DNA from: Sphingobium fontiphilum | GTDB lineage: Bacteria; Pseudomonadota; Alphaproteobacteria; Sphingomonadales; Sphingomonadaceae | DNA: 64,000 bases | Direction: 5' to 3' | NCBI RefSeq assembly: GCF_014196635.1 | Contig: NZ_JACIEB010000004.1 | Location: forward strand, 1 to 64,000 | Shown here: positions 34,093 through 42,144 of the stretch, piece after piece | How positions within the stretch are numbered: the first letter of the stretch is position 1 | How the letters are laid out: the number at the start of each line of letters is the position of its first letter | The notes under the pieces: model-generated | What the model saw: only the letters and a program-made list of their open reading frames with translations | Databases searched by the model: none | Told to the model about the DNA's origin: nothing | Translations under genes and position numbers: made by a program

Positions 34093-34836
34093 GAAGATTC
34101 CCATGCCTTCCAGCATCAGGCCATAGCCCAGATCGTCGAGCATGTGCCGCTTGATCCGCTGGACCATCGAAACCCGCGAATAGCGCAGCATGAGATCAGG
34201 CTTCTGCGCCAGATCGCGCGCTACTTCCCATGCGCGAGCAAGCACTTGGTCCTGCGGAACCACTTCGGCGACGAAGCCGAGCGTGAGAGCTTCTTCGGCC
34301 GCAATCTCGTTGCCGGTCAGCAGGAAGTGGCGGGCGCGATTGGGGCCGAGCAGCATCTGCCACCAGACATGGACGCCATCGCCCGGAACGACGCCGCCGG
34401 GGGCATGGGCCTTGTCGGCAAAGCTGGCGGTATTGGCGGCGATGACGATATCGGACAAGGTGGCCAGTTCCGCGTGGACGAAGGCGGGGCCGTTGACGGC
34501 GGCAATGATCGGGATGTCGATTTCAAGCAGGTTGTTCAGCAGGTCGCGCCCCTCCTTGAAGATGCGGTACCAGGTGCCGGTGTTCATCATCGCAGCGCCG
34601 GTGAACGCCACCTTGGCCAGAAACTCCGTACCGGTCCCGGTCAGGATCACGATGCGGTTGCCGCGATCATGGCCGACACGGTAAAAGGCATCGCCAAGTT
34701 GTTCGTGCAGGCAGCCGGGGTCGGCTTCCCACACCGCTTCGGCGCCGTCGGTGTGAATTTGCATCTGCAAGATGCCGTCGTGCCGTTCAAAGCGGATGTT
34801 GCGATAAACGTCTTGGTAGCTGGCCAGATCGTACAT
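34075..34836 (-). CDS. 6-oxocamphor hydrolase-like beta-diketone hydrolase (crotonase fold)
   Basis: A 253-residue crotonase-superfamily protein much closer to Rhodococcus 6-oxocamphor hydrolase (OCH) than to enoyl-CoA hydratases. OCH cleaves bicyclic 1,3-diketones by retro-Claisen C-C hydrolysis without CoA. The OCH catalytic residues as I recall them (His122, His145, Asp154, Glu244) all have counterparts one position earlier: His121 in 'NGPAFVH', His144 in 'KAHAPGG', Asp153 in 'VVPGDGVH' and Glu243 near the C-terminus. 'LLNNLLEIDIPIIAAVNGP' also matches. It stands alone between a remnant and a terminator. With CYP101-like P450s and many dehydrogenases nearby, a role in ring opening of a bicyclic terpenoid is plausible; the substrate is inferred. 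Confidence 0.85.
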   Translation of the reverse strand: MYDLASYQDVYRNIRFERHDGILQMQIHTDGAEAVWEADPGCLHEQLGDAFYRVGHDRGNRIVILTGTGTEFLAKVAFTGAAMMNTGTWYRIFKEGRDLLNNLLEIDIPIIAAVNGPAFVHAELATLSDIVIAANTASFADKAHAPGGVVPGDGVHVWWQMLLGPNRARHFLLTGNEIAAEEALTLGFVAEVVPQDQVLARAWEVARDLAQKPDLMLRYSRVSMVQRIKRHMLDDLGYGLMLEGMGIFNLLGK

Positions 34837-34890
34837 GCGGCGTCTCCGATGGTTGCAACGGGTGCCTCACGGGGTGCGGAAGCACGCCTG

Positions 34891-34917
34891 CCTTATGACA
34901 GGTATCCGGTCGGATAC
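34891..34917. promoter_or_regulatory. Operator-like dyad followed by GTATCCG-GT-CGGATAC inverted repeat
   Basis: CCTTATGACAGG (34891-34902) fits the CCTR-N4-YAGG dyad with one change and directly adjoins a 7-bp-arm inverted repeat at 34902-34917. Both lie 55-80 bases upstream of the OCH-like gene (start 34836, minus). Confidence 0.45.
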
Positions 34918-34955
34918 TTCCCCATGGCGAATGTCCGGCTGGGCACACACGCAAG

Positions 34956-34990
34956 AAGGGCGCCGCCGGAAACCGGTCGGCGCCCTTTTC
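34956..34990. terminator. Strong bidirectional-looking intrinsic terminator
   Basis: GGGCGCCG (34958-34965) pairs with CGGCGCCC (34978-34985), with an additional CCGG pairing inside. TTTT follows on the plus strand and AAGAA precedes. It probably ends transcription of the minus-strand small periplasmic protein gene that stops at 35038, insulating the OCH-like gene. Confidence 0.75.
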
Positions 34991-35037
34991 TGATGCGCTG
35001 ACAGAACCGCTACAGCGGGGCTGGCCGTGCTATCCGC

Positions 35038-35337
35038 TCAGAGGCGGGAGATTTCCTTGCGGGTCAGGGTGCTGACCAGGCCGCGATCACTGGCGCTCAC
35101 GGTTTCGAGCGGCACATAGACCATCTTCATGTCGGCAACGACGGCAACGGTCGAGCCGCGGACGCGTTCGACGCGGCCGATGCGGCGGCCATCGGCCGAC
35201 CACAGAATTTCGCCGCCCTTGATTTCGAGAGCGGCAGCGGTGGTTGCTTGGGGCGCCGCTGCGGTTTCGGCAGTCTGGGCTGCGGCGGGAACTGCTGCAA
35301 GGCCAAGGGCCAGAGCGAGAACGGAATGGATTTTCAT
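35038..35337 (-). CDS. Small secreted/periplasmic protein with a PRC-barrel-like segment
   Basis: A 99-residue protein with an N-terminal signal peptide (MKIHSVLALALGLAAVPAAAQ, cleavage about residue 21) and an Ala/Thr-rich linker. A compact beta-rich domain follows (about 36-85): 'GGEILWSADGRRIGRVERV' and then 'MVYVPLETVSASDRG'. This looks like a PRC-barrel-type fold used by many small sphingomonad envelope proteins. Start at 35337. Its function is unknown and probably unrelated to catabolism. Confidence 0.7.
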   Translation of the reverse strand: MKIHSVLALALGLAAVPAAAQTAETAAAPQATTAAALEIKGGEILWSADGRRIGRVERVRGSTVAVVADMKMVYVPLETVSASDRGLVSTLTRKEISRL

Positions 35338-35408
35338 GTCTGTCACCAATGTTTCGATACGATGGGTGACGGGGTAGCCCGCCGTCACTGCCGAATAATC
35401 ATCGCTCA

Positions 35409-35431
35409 TCGAATTGTCGATAGCGATTCGA
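35409..35431. promoter_or_regulatory. TCGAAT-N11-ATTCGA inverted repeat
   Basis: A 6-bp-arm inverted repeat lies in the AT-rich divergent region between the small periplasmic protein gene (minus) and the TetR gene (plus), about 130 bases before the TetR start. It may be a TetR autoregulatory operator. Confidence 0.35.
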
Positions 35432-35558
35432 AAAATAACTTGATGCCCGGTCGACAAGGCCGCAGTGGGGTGCTTGTGCATCGGCACGAGAATGTTCAAT
35501 CTGCGTCCCGGCGTCGGAAAAGGCGCAAAGGATGGGACGGGGATCGAAAGGGGCGCCC

Positions 35559-36224
35559 ATGATCGCAAATGACGAACCCGCTTCCGGCAGCACGATCGCC
35601 GACGGTGCGGTCGCCACGCAGGTTCATCCCGTAAAGCGGTCGGTCGGCCGTCCCCGCCGGTTGACGCTGGACGCTATCGTCGACGCCGCCTGCACGGTGG
35701 GGATCGAAGCCCTCGAAATGCACACCGTGGCGCAGACGCTGAACACCGGCGTCGCAACGCTCTATGGCTATGTTCGCGGGCGCGATCACCTGCTCGAACT
35801 CGTGGCGGAACGCATGGCGTCGCGGGCGCTGGCGGACAATTACGGCGGCACCTGGCAGGAAGTGCTGCGCGGGCATGCCGCGCTGTGTTTTGCGATGTTC
35901 AATTCCCGCCCGGAAATGATCGGCAACCTGATCGGCGGGGAAAAGACCGATCGCGAATTGGCCTATGCCGCCAATATCCTTGCCATGCTGGAAAAGCGGG
36001 GCCTGACGCGCACGCAGGCGCTGGATATCTATGTCGAAACCAACCAGGCGGTCATCGGCGCGGCGGTGCTGCTGGTGCGGCGCAAGATCCTTGCCAATGC
36101 CGGGGTTGATGAACACGGCAAGGTCATTCCGCTCCCGCCGGGGCTGGGCGACTACCGGCCCACAATCGACCGAATCGTGCGCGATTTCGAAGCGATTCTG
36201 GATGACGACCTGAAACGCTCCTAA
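35559..36224 (+). CDS. TetR family transcriptional regulator
   Basis: A 221-residue repressor. An Arg/Pro-rich lead (VGRPRRLTLDAIVDAACTVG) precedes a helix-turn-helix at about residues 30-75, with 'MHTVAQTLNTGVATLYGYV' in the recognition region. A variable helical ligand-binding domain follows. The ATG at 35559 follows GAAAGG; an earlier start at 35532 lacks a ribosome site. It converges on the PQQ dehydrogenase. Its nearest likely target is the inverted repeat at 35409-35431; wider control of the cluster is possible. Confidence 0.87.
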   Translation: MIANDEPASGSTIADGAVATQVHPVKRSVGRPRRLTLDAIVDAACTVGIEALEMHTVAQTLNTGVATLYGYVRGRDHLLELVAERMASRALADNYGGTWQEVLRGHAALCFAMFNSRPEMIGNLIGGEKTDRELAYAANILAMLEKRGLTRTQALDIYVETNQAVIGAAVLLVRRKILANAGVDEHGKVIPLPPGLGDYRPTIDRIVRDFEAILDDDLKRS

Positions 36225-36263
36225 CCGGTCCTGAACCGCCCTTGCCGTACCTTCGGCCCCGCT

Positions 36264-38489
36264 TCACTGCTCCGGCGCAGGGTTCAGCGCGAAGACATAT
36301 ATCGCATTGCCGTTTGCGGGCTGGTAGATGTTGCCGATCTGGCCGGTCACCACCGACCACGCGCCCAGCGGCCCCGCGGGCACGGCGATGTATTGCGTGC
36401 CCCCCGCCGCATAGCTGATCGGAAAGCCGTGCGCCGGCGCGCCGAGGCGCGCCTGCCACAAGACCTTGCCGTTTGCGCTGTCGAGCGCGCGAACATAGCG
36501 GTCGGCATCACCGACAAAGACCAGCCCGCCCGCCGTGGTCAGCGCCGCCGCGGTGAACGGGACGCGCTGCTGGTAATCCCACATCTGCTTCAGGGTGCGC
36601 ACGTCGTAGGCGGCCAGTTTGCCGAAATTGCCTTTGCTGCCGGGCATTTCGATCTTGCCGCCCGGTTCGATGGCGTTGGCGCCGCCAAGCCCGCCGCCAC
36701 CGATCCTGAACTCCACGTCCGTGCCCTTCATCCCGCCGCACATCTGCAGCAACGGGACGATCAGCGTACCGCGCCGCGAATCATAGGCGCTGGCGGGCCA
36801 ATCGTGCCCACCGAAGGTGGTGGGGCAGGTGCGCACCACATCGCCGACTTCGGCCTTGAGGATGTCGGGCCGGTAGGTCAGCCGCCCGGTCTTGCGGTCG
36901 ATCGCCGCCCAGACGTCCTGATAGACGGTTTCGGCCACGTCAATGTAGGCGCCGTTCCTGCGGTCCAGCTTCCACAGCAGCCCGTCCTTGCCCACCGTCA
37001 GCAGCACCGGCCGTCCGCCGATGTCGACAAGCACGCGTTCGAACACGTTATCGAGATCGAGCGGATCGCCCGGCATATGCTGGAAATGCCACTTGATCCG
37101 CCCCGTGCGCGGATCGAGCGCGAGCGTGGAATTGGTATAGAGCGCCGCATCGCGCGGCGACATGTGGCGGCTGGCCGCGACCCATGGCTTGGCCTGTGCG
37201 GTGCCGATGTAGAAGGTATCGAGCGCCGCGTCGTAGCTGCCGGGAATCCAGCCGTCCCCGCCCGCGCGAAACTCCGGCGCAAGGCCGGCCCAGGTATCGC
37301 CCCCCGGCTGCCCCGGCTGGGCCACCGTTGCCGTGCGCCACAGTTCCTTGCCGGTGGCCGGATCATACCCGGCGACAAAGCACGGCGTCTTCTTGAAGCG
37401 GTCGCACCCGTTGATCCCGCCGACCAGCACGCCGCCCGCGATGATCGGCGAGGCGGTCTGCGTGAACCCTTCGGCCGGATCGGCACGCTGCGTGCGCCAC
37501 AGTTCCTCGCCGCTGCGCGCGTCGATGGCGACCAGCGCCGCATCCTGCGTAGCGATGAACAGGCTGGTGCCCAGGATCGCCATGTTGCGCACCGGGCCAA
37601 GCGCCACCGGCTTGCCATCGCGCGATTCATAGCGGTACTTCCAAATGAAATCGCCCGTCGCCGCATCGAGCGCATGGACCTGTCCGCCGGGCGCAAGCAC
37701 GAACATCACGCCATCATGGACGATCGGGGTCGGCTCGCTTGTCCCGTCCGGCAGGGCCATGACCCAGGCCAGGCGCAGCCTGCCGACATTGCCGGTGTCG
37801 ATCTGGGTCAGCGGGCTTTCGCCATGGCCATCGCGGGTGCGCCGCCAGCTCAGCCAATCGCCCGGCGGTGGGCTGGTGAGCATCGCTTCGGTAACGGGGG
37901 TGAAGGATTGGACCCGGCGGTTGCGCGGGGCGAAGCTCGCCATGAGCTGGGCAAAGGCGCGGTTTTCGGGAGTATCGGCATTGGCCCCCGCGCCGATCAC
38001 CGGGGTCTGTTCGCCAGCGGCAGAGGAGATTGCGGGCGGGCTGCCGTCTGCGGCAATGGCAATCGGCGCGCCTCCCGCCAGCGGACGGGAACCCGCGCCA
38101 TGGCCGTTATGGGCAAGGACGTGCGCGGTCACCGCCACCGCTTCCCGGTCGGTCAGCAGACCGGGGGAGCCGGGCGGCATCATCGCCTTGATATAGGCCG
38201 CCAGATCATCACTGCTGCGGAGGCGCCAGGTGGCAAGGAACGCCGGGCCGGTCAGCGCCGGGCCGTGCGAAGACCCGCGCAAGCTGGTATCGTGACAGGC
38301 CGCGCAGTGCGTGGCGAAAACCGCCTGCCCGCTTTCGGCCTGGGCCGCGGTGAACGATCCGGTGGCCATGCCCGCGGCAGAGACGTCTTGCGCAGTGATC
38401 GCCGATCCCGCGCCCGAAGCAAGCAGGCCTGCTGCCAGTGCCGCGCTGCCCATTGCAGCCAGGCTGCGCCTTGCGTTAACCACCGGCAT
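36264..38489 (-). CDS. Heme c-PQQ quinohemoprotein alcohol dehydrogenase (N-terminal heme)
   Basis: A 741-residue exported enzyme with a signal peptide (residues ~1-32) and a cytochrome c domain with CAACH at 62-66. An eight-bladed PQQ propeller of about 550 residues follows, with repeated W-motifs such as '[11 protein letters not shown]' and '[12 protein letters not shown]'. The heme-first order matches polyvinyl-alcohol dehydrogenase and related proteins rather than the usual quinohemoprotein alcohol dehydrogenases, which carry heme at the C-terminus. It oxidises alcohols in the periplasm and passes electrons to the respiratory chain. The ATG at 38489 follows GGGGGAAC. It is divergent from the VOC gene at 38596. 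Confidence 0.9.
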   Translation of the reverse strand: MPVVNARRSLAAMGSAALAAGLLASGAGSAITAQDVSAAGMATGSFTAAQAESGQAVFATHCAACHDTSLRGSSHGPALTGPAFLATWRLRSSDDLAAYIKAMMPPGSPGLLTDREAVAVTAHVLAHNGHGAGSRPLAGGAPIAIAADGSPPAISSAAGEQTPVIGAGANADTPENRAFAQLMASFAPRNRRVQSFTPVTEAMLTSPPPGDWLSWRRTRDGHGESPLTQIDTGNVGRLRLAWVMALPDGTSEPTPIVHDGVMFVLAPGGQVHALDAATGDFIWKYRYESRDGKPVALGPVRNMAILGTSLFIATQDAALVAIDARSGEELWRTQRADPAEGFTQTASPIIAGGVLVGGINGCDRFKKTPCFVAGYDPATGKELWRTATVAQPGQPGGDTWAGLAPEFRAGGDGWIPGSYDAALDTFYIGTAQAKPWVAASRHMSPRDAALYTNSTLALDPRTGRIKWHFQHMPGDPLDLDNVFERVLVDIGGRPVLLTVGKDGLLWKLDRRNGAYIDVAETVYQDVWAAIDRKTGRLTYRPDILKAEVGDVVRTCPTTFGGHDWPASAYDSRRGTLIVPLLQMCGGMKGTDVEFRIGGGGLGGANAIEPGGKIEMPGSKGNFGKLAAYDVRTLKQMWDYQQRVPFTAAALTTAGGLVFVGDADRYVRALDSANGKVLWQARLGAPAHGFPISYAAGGTQYIAVPAGPLGAWSVVTGQIGNIYQPANGNAIYVFALNPAPEQ

Positions 38490-38595
38490 CTGTTCCCCCG
38501 TCTTGCGTTTGGGCAATCACTGCCGCGCCTTGCGCGCATGCGGGCCTGTCGCAAGAGGGGATACGCCCGCCAGCGGTCGGACAAGAGGGGACGCC

Positions 38596-38982
38596 ATGGG
38601 AATCTTCACGCATGTCTGCCTTGGCAGCAACGACATCGACCGCGCGCGCGTGTTTTATGACGCCGCGCTGGCGCCGCTGGGTATCGCCAATCTCGGCAGC
38701 TTTCAGGACCAGGGCATCGGCTATGGCCGCAAGGTGGCCGAACTGCTGATCCTGCGCCCGCTCGACGGCGGGGTGGCCGCAGCGGGCAATGGCGGCACGG
38801 TGAGCTTCAAGGCGCCGGGCCGCGCGGCGGTGCGCGCGTTTCATGCCGCCGGGCTGGCCGCGGGAGGCAGCGATGCAGGCGCACCCGGCCCGCGCGGGGC
38901 GGTAAAGGATGCCTATGGCGCGTATTTACGCGATCCCGATGGCAACAAGATCTGCGCCTATTGTTTCGGCACCAACGAATGA
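38596..38982 (+). CDS. VOC family protein (paralogue of 15785-16171)
   Basis: A 128-residue VOC protein, 'MGIFTHVCLGSNDIDRARVF' to 'YLRDPDGNKICAYCFG'. It matches the protein at 15785 over its full length, including the identical 'AELLILRPLDG', 'GGTVSFKAPGR' and 'GSDAGAPGPRGAV' segments. It is divergent from the heme-PQQ dehydrogenase and converges on the ferredoxin gene. Conservation of both copies suggests selection for function. The biochemical role is not known; metal-dependent isomerase or dioxygenase chemistry is possible. Confidence 0.83.
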   Translation: MGIFTHVCLGSNDIDRARVFYDAALAPLGIANLGSFQDQGIGYGRKVAELLILRPLDGGVAAAGNGGTVSFKAPGRAAVRAFHAAGLAAGGSDAGAPGPRGAVKDAYGAYLRDPDGNKICAYCFGTNE

Positions 38983-39078
38983 ACCGCCGCGGCGCGGGCC
39001 GCAGCGGTTGCATCATCATTCCGCAGGCGGAAAGGCCGGTCCGGCCCCGCCGCCGGCGGCGCGTTTCAGGATTTTCGA

Positions 39079-39396
39079 TCAGTCTTCCGGGGCGATCGTC
39101 ACCCGCATGCCGTCCAGCGCGCTGGTGAAGTTGATCTGGCACGAAAGCCGCGAACTGGCGTTGCGGTGGTCCGAACTGTCGAGCAGGTCGTTTTCGTCGG
39201 CGCTGATTTCGGGCAACTGGCTGGCAAACTTTTCGTCCACGTAAATGTGGCATGTGGCGCACGAACAGCAGCCGCCGCACAGCGCCAGCAGTTCGTCAAC
39301 GCCGGCATCGCGGATGATTTCCATGACCGAAACATTGGTATCGGCGTCGATGCTCTGTTCGGAACCGTCGCGCTTGGTGACAATGAGCGTGGGCAT
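39079..39396 (-). CDS. [2Fe-2S] ferredoxin, adrenodoxin/putidaredoxin type
   Basis: A 105-residue electron carrier. The cluster ligands fit the Cys-X5-Cys-X2-Cys-X36-Cys pattern with Cys40, Cys46, Cys49 and Cys86; Cys43 and Cys44 are extra. 'ATCHIYVDE' and 'RLSCQI' are typical of P450-partner ferredoxins. It probably reduces one or more of the four P450s in the window, above all the two CYP101-like ones. No ferredoxin reductase gene is in the window, so that partner must be elsewhere. A full CCTGCCGATAGG dyad lies upstream (39484-39495). Confidence 0.93.
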   Translation of the reverse strand: MPTLIVTKRDGSEQSIDADTNVSVMEIIRDAGVDELLALCGGCCSCATCHIYVDEKFASQLPEISADENDLLDSSDHRNASSRLSCQINFTSALDGMRVTIAPED

Positions 39397-39483
39397 TGCT
39401 TGAATTACTCCGGAAGTAGTGAAACCTTCGGGCCTGGGATTCCCGGCGGCAGCCTTGGCGGCATCCGGGGCGTGCTGCCCCTG

Positions 39484-39495
39484 CCTGCCGATAGG
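39484..39495. promoter_or_regulatory. Operator-like dyad CCTGCCGATAGG
   Basis: One of the best matches to the recurrent motif, 88 bases upstream of the ferredoxin start (39396, minus) and downstream of the EthD gene. Confidence 0.45.
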
Positions 39496-39521
39496 GGCGC
39501 GGGGCGGTTCGCCGGGTGCGA

Positions 39522-40238
39522 TCAGCCCGCCGCGAGGACGCTGTGAAGCGGCGAAGGCCGGACCGGCCAGCCGCCGGGCGCGCCGGGCGCAACGTAAAGC
39601 TCGCGCTCGGTCACCATCATGGTGATGATCGCGCTGCGGTCGACGAACAGGACTTCGTCTTCGGCGATGGCGCGCATTACCGGCGAATCCTCGCCCACCG
39701 AGGCCAGATCGGCGGGATCGACCCAGTATTCGGGCATGCCATCAAAATCGCACGCCGAACCTTCCGGCTGATCGCTGCGCGTGACGTGATTCTGGTAGTA
39801 GAGCTGGAGAAAGGTGGCCGCATCGTGTTCCACCAGCCCGACCTCGACATGGCGGGTGCGCCAGTGGCGCAGCGCCTGTTCGCGCGAAAGGTCGGCCCGC
39901 CGCTTGAGCGTGACCATGATCTTGTTGGGCAAGGGGCGTCGCCCGCAATCGTGAATCAGCAGATCATCGACATGCATCTGCACCGCATCGCCATGCGCGC
40001 GGACATCGGCGGCAAAGCGATCCGCGTCCGTGGGGCTGGCGAACCACCCCTCGATGATCGCCGCGTAAGGGGGCGCCCCTTCGGTTCCGGTGCGAATGTC
40101 GATCGGCAGTACATCGTTCAGCACCAGCCGTTGCAAACCGGCGATGCCTTGCGCCAGTTTTCCGTTCACGAAGTCGTCCCACCCGCCGGGCGCGGCCACC
40201 GGGCGCAACAGGGAAACCAGCTTTACCGGACGTTCCAT
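39522..40238 (-). CDS. EthD-domain protein
   Basis: A 238-residue protein with two ferredoxin-like (dimeric alpha-beta barrel) modules, about 1-105 and 106-225. The second has the EthD pattern '[20 protein letters not shown]', where a HW pair is common. EthD proteins accompany P450 systems (first described with ethyl-tert-butyl ether degradation) and some are decarboxylases, cyclases or stress proteins. Here it is upstream of the ferredoxin on the same strand, separated by 125 bases, which suits a P450-associated role. Exact function unknown. Confidence 0.8.
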   Translation of the reverse strand: MERPVKLVSLLRPVAAPGGWDDFVNGKLAQGIAGLQRLVLNDVLPIDIRTGTEGAPPYAAIIEGWFASPTDADRFAADVRAHGDAVQMHVDDLLIHDCGRRPLPNKIMVTLKRRADLSREQALRHWRTRHVEVGLVEHDAATFLQLYYQNHVTRSDQPEGSACDFDGMPEYWVDPADLASVGEDSPVMRAIAEDEVLFVDRSAIITMMVTERELYVAPGAPGGWPVRPSPLHSVLAAG

Positions 40239-40447
40239 CTTCCTCTCCCGCAGGGCGATGTCCGTGCAGCGTTGACGCAGCCCGGTCGCCTGCGATCATG
40301 GACCCCGCCGCATGCCCGTTCCCCCGTCGCCCGGCAGGTCACGCCCGCCCGGTCTTGCACGACGGCCAAAACCTGCACATTTCTGCATCCGCGCCGATCC
40401 GGCGTCGTTTGGGGCCGCAGTGGCCCGGTTCTGCCATGAGGGGTACT

Positions 40448-41041
40448 ATGCACCACGAACCGCTTGACGACGCCGCGCTGGCCCGGCTGTTTACCGAAGC
40501 GCGCACTTACAATAGCTGGTCCGGCCGCGCGGTGGACGAAGCCATGATGCGCAAACTTTATGCACTGGTATCGCAGGGGCCGACCACGGCCAATTCGCAC
40601 CCCGGCCGCTTCGTGTTCATCCGCAGCGCACAGGCGCACGAGCGGCTGCGCCCGCACCTGAGCGAAGGCAATATCGAAAAGACCATGGCCGCACCGTGCT
40701 GCGTCATTGTCGCCTACGACACGCGCTTTTACGAATACATGCCGCAACTGTTTCCGGGCCGCGATTTTTCGGCGACCTTTGCCGGCAAGGATGCTGTCAT
40801 TGCCGATACCGCCACGCGCAGTTCGACGCTGGCGGGCGCCTATCTGATCCTTGCCGCGCGGGCGCTGGGGCTCGATGCCGGGCCGATGTCGGGCTTCAAC
40901 AAGGAAACGCTGGACGCCGATTTCTTTCCCGACGGCCGCTGGAAGTCCAACTTCCTGTGCAACATCGGCTATGGCACGCCGGACAAGCTGTTTCCTCGAA
41001 ACCCGCGCCTTGCCTTCGAACAGGCGTGTATCGACCTGTAA
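40448..41041 (+). CDS. Nitroreductase family protein, malonic-semialdehyde-reductase (RutE)-like
   Basis: A 197-residue flavin-dependent oxidoreductase. It opens 'DDAALARLFTEARTYNSW' and continues 'YALVSQGPTTANSHPGRFVF', close to the RutE/HadB branch, which reduces malonic semialdehyde or related enals and nitro compounds with NAD(P)H and FMN. 'GLDAGPMSGFN' near residue 145 is characteristic. The ATG at 40448 is 4 bases after GAGGGG; an ATG at 40436 lacks such a site. It is divergent from EthD and 121 bases before the FAH-family gene. Physiological substrate unknown. Confidence 0.87.
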   Translation: MHHEPLDDAALARLFTEARTYNSWSGRAVDEAMMRKLYALVSQGPTTANSHPGRFVFIRSAQAHERLRPHLSEGNIEKTMAAPCCVIVAYDTRFYEYMPQLFPGRDFSATFAGKDAVIADTATRSSTLAGAYLILAARALGLDAGPMSGFNKETLDADFFPDGRWKSNFLCNIGYGTPDKLFPRNPRLAFEQACIDL

Positions 41042-41162
41042 AGGCGCGAAACCGCGATGCGGCGCGCAGAACGATAGCGTTTACCCGCCAAAAGAAGGGT
41101 GGCGCGCCGGGGCGCTCTTCATCTAGAGGCCAGCCATACCTGGTTGGACAAGGAGCTTCTTA

Positions 41163-42023
41163 ATGCGGTTCGTTCGATACGATGATGGCGGCACGGCCCG
41201 TCTTGGTCTGGTTCGGGGTGAAGCGATCGTGACGCTCGCGCCGATTGCCGATCGTTACCCCACCATGCTTTCAATCATCGAAGGCGGCGATACAGCGCTT
41301 GCCGCGGCGCGTGGCGTGCTGGATACTGGCGCTGATGCGCTGGCGCTCAAGGATGCCAAGCTGCTGGCCCCGATCGAGCGGCCCAGCAAGTTCATGGCCA
41401 TCGGCATGAACTATGCCAAGCATCTTGAAGAGGCCGACCGGCTCGGCGTGCCGCGCGCCGCCAACCAGGTGTGGTTCAACAAGCAGACCACCTGCATCGC
41501 AGGTCCGTACGACGCGATTGATCCCGGCGTGACTGAAAAGCTCGACTACGAAGTCGAACTGGGCGTCGTGATCGGCAAGTCGGCGAAGAAGGTCGGCCAA
41601 GCTGACGCCAAAGGCTATGTCTTCGGTTATTTCGTGATGAACGACGTTTCCGCGCGCGACTGGCAGTGGCATTCGAACACGATGACAATGGGCAAGTCGT
41701 TCGACACGCACGGCCCGATGGGTCCGTGGATCGTCACCGCCGATGAAGTGCCCGATCCCCATGCGCTGGACTTGCGCTGCTACGTCAACGGCGAACTGCG
41801 TCAGTCGAACAACACTGGCGGCATGATCGCCAACGTGTGGTCGCAGATCTCCTATCTGTCGACCGCCTTCACCCTGCTGCCCGGCGATCTGATCGCCACC
41901 GGTACGCCCGAAGGCGTCGCGGCGGCGATGGAGAACCCCGTGTTCCTCAAGCCCGGCGATGTCGTGCGCTGCGAAATCGACGGTATCGGTGCGATCGAGA
42001 ACAAGGTCATCGCACCCGCCTGA
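41163..42023 (+). CDS. Fumarylacetoacetate hydrolase family protein
   Basis: A 286-residue FAH-fold hydrolase/isomerase. The divalent-metal Glu residues are in 'LDYEVELGVVIG', and the conserved 'GYFVMNDVSARDWQ' and 'GDLIATGTPEGV' are present. Members cleave beta-diketones or acylpyruvates, or act as decarboxylase/hydratase partners in meta-cleavage pathways. AAGGAG precedes the ATG. It ends before a strong terminator (42082-42120). It could act on ring-opened products of the P450/OCH or extradiol steps. Confidence 0.92.
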   Translation: MRFVRYDDGGTARLGLVRGEAIVTLAPIADRYPTMLSIIEGGDTALAAARGVLDTGADALALKDAKLLAPIERPSKFMAIGMNYAKHLEEADRLGVPRAANQVWFNKQTTCIAGPYDAIDPGVTEKLDYEVELGVVIGKSAKKVGQADAKGYVFGYFVMNDVSARDWQWHSNTMTMGKSFDTHGPMGPWIVTADEVPDPHALDLRCYVNGELRQSNNTGGMIANVWSQISYLSTAFTLLPGDLIATGTPEGVAAAMENPVFLKPGDVVRCEIDGIGAIENKVIAPA

Positions 42024-42081
42024 TCGCCCTTGCGCCCCTTGCCGGTCGCGCGCCGGGAAGGGGCGGGGCGCCAGATGCACA

Positions 42082-42120
42082 AAAAATGGCCCCGCATATG
42101 TCGTGTATGCGGGGCCTTTT
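42082..42120. terminator. Bidirectional intrinsic terminator
   Basis: GGCCCCGCATA (42088-42098) pairs perfectly with TATGCGGGGCC (42106-42116) around a 7-base loop. It is flanked by A6 (42081-42086) and T4 (42117-42120), so it can end both the FAH gene (plus) and the SDR gene at 42145 (minus). Confidence 0.9.
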
Positions 42121-42144
42121 CGTGTCCTGTATCCAGGTAGCGGT

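Noticed and set aside
34075-34836. Annotation as an ordinary enoyl-CoA hydratase
   Set aside because: The two catalytic Glu positions of crotonase are not conserved, whereas the OCH tetrad is.
36393-38660. 755-codon plus-strand frame opposite the heme-PQQ dehydrogenase
   Set aside because: The minus strand has a signal peptide, CxxCH and PQQ repeats. The plus-strand translation has no coherent features.
40272-40280. TTGACGCAG resembling half of the 12816 palindrome
   Set aside because: The second arm is missing, so it does not form a comparable site.
24342-40344. Shared 12-mer GGCAGGTCACGC at 24342-24353 and 40333-40344
   Set aside because: Only two copies, no symmetry, different gene contexts; likely chance in GC-rich spacer DNA.
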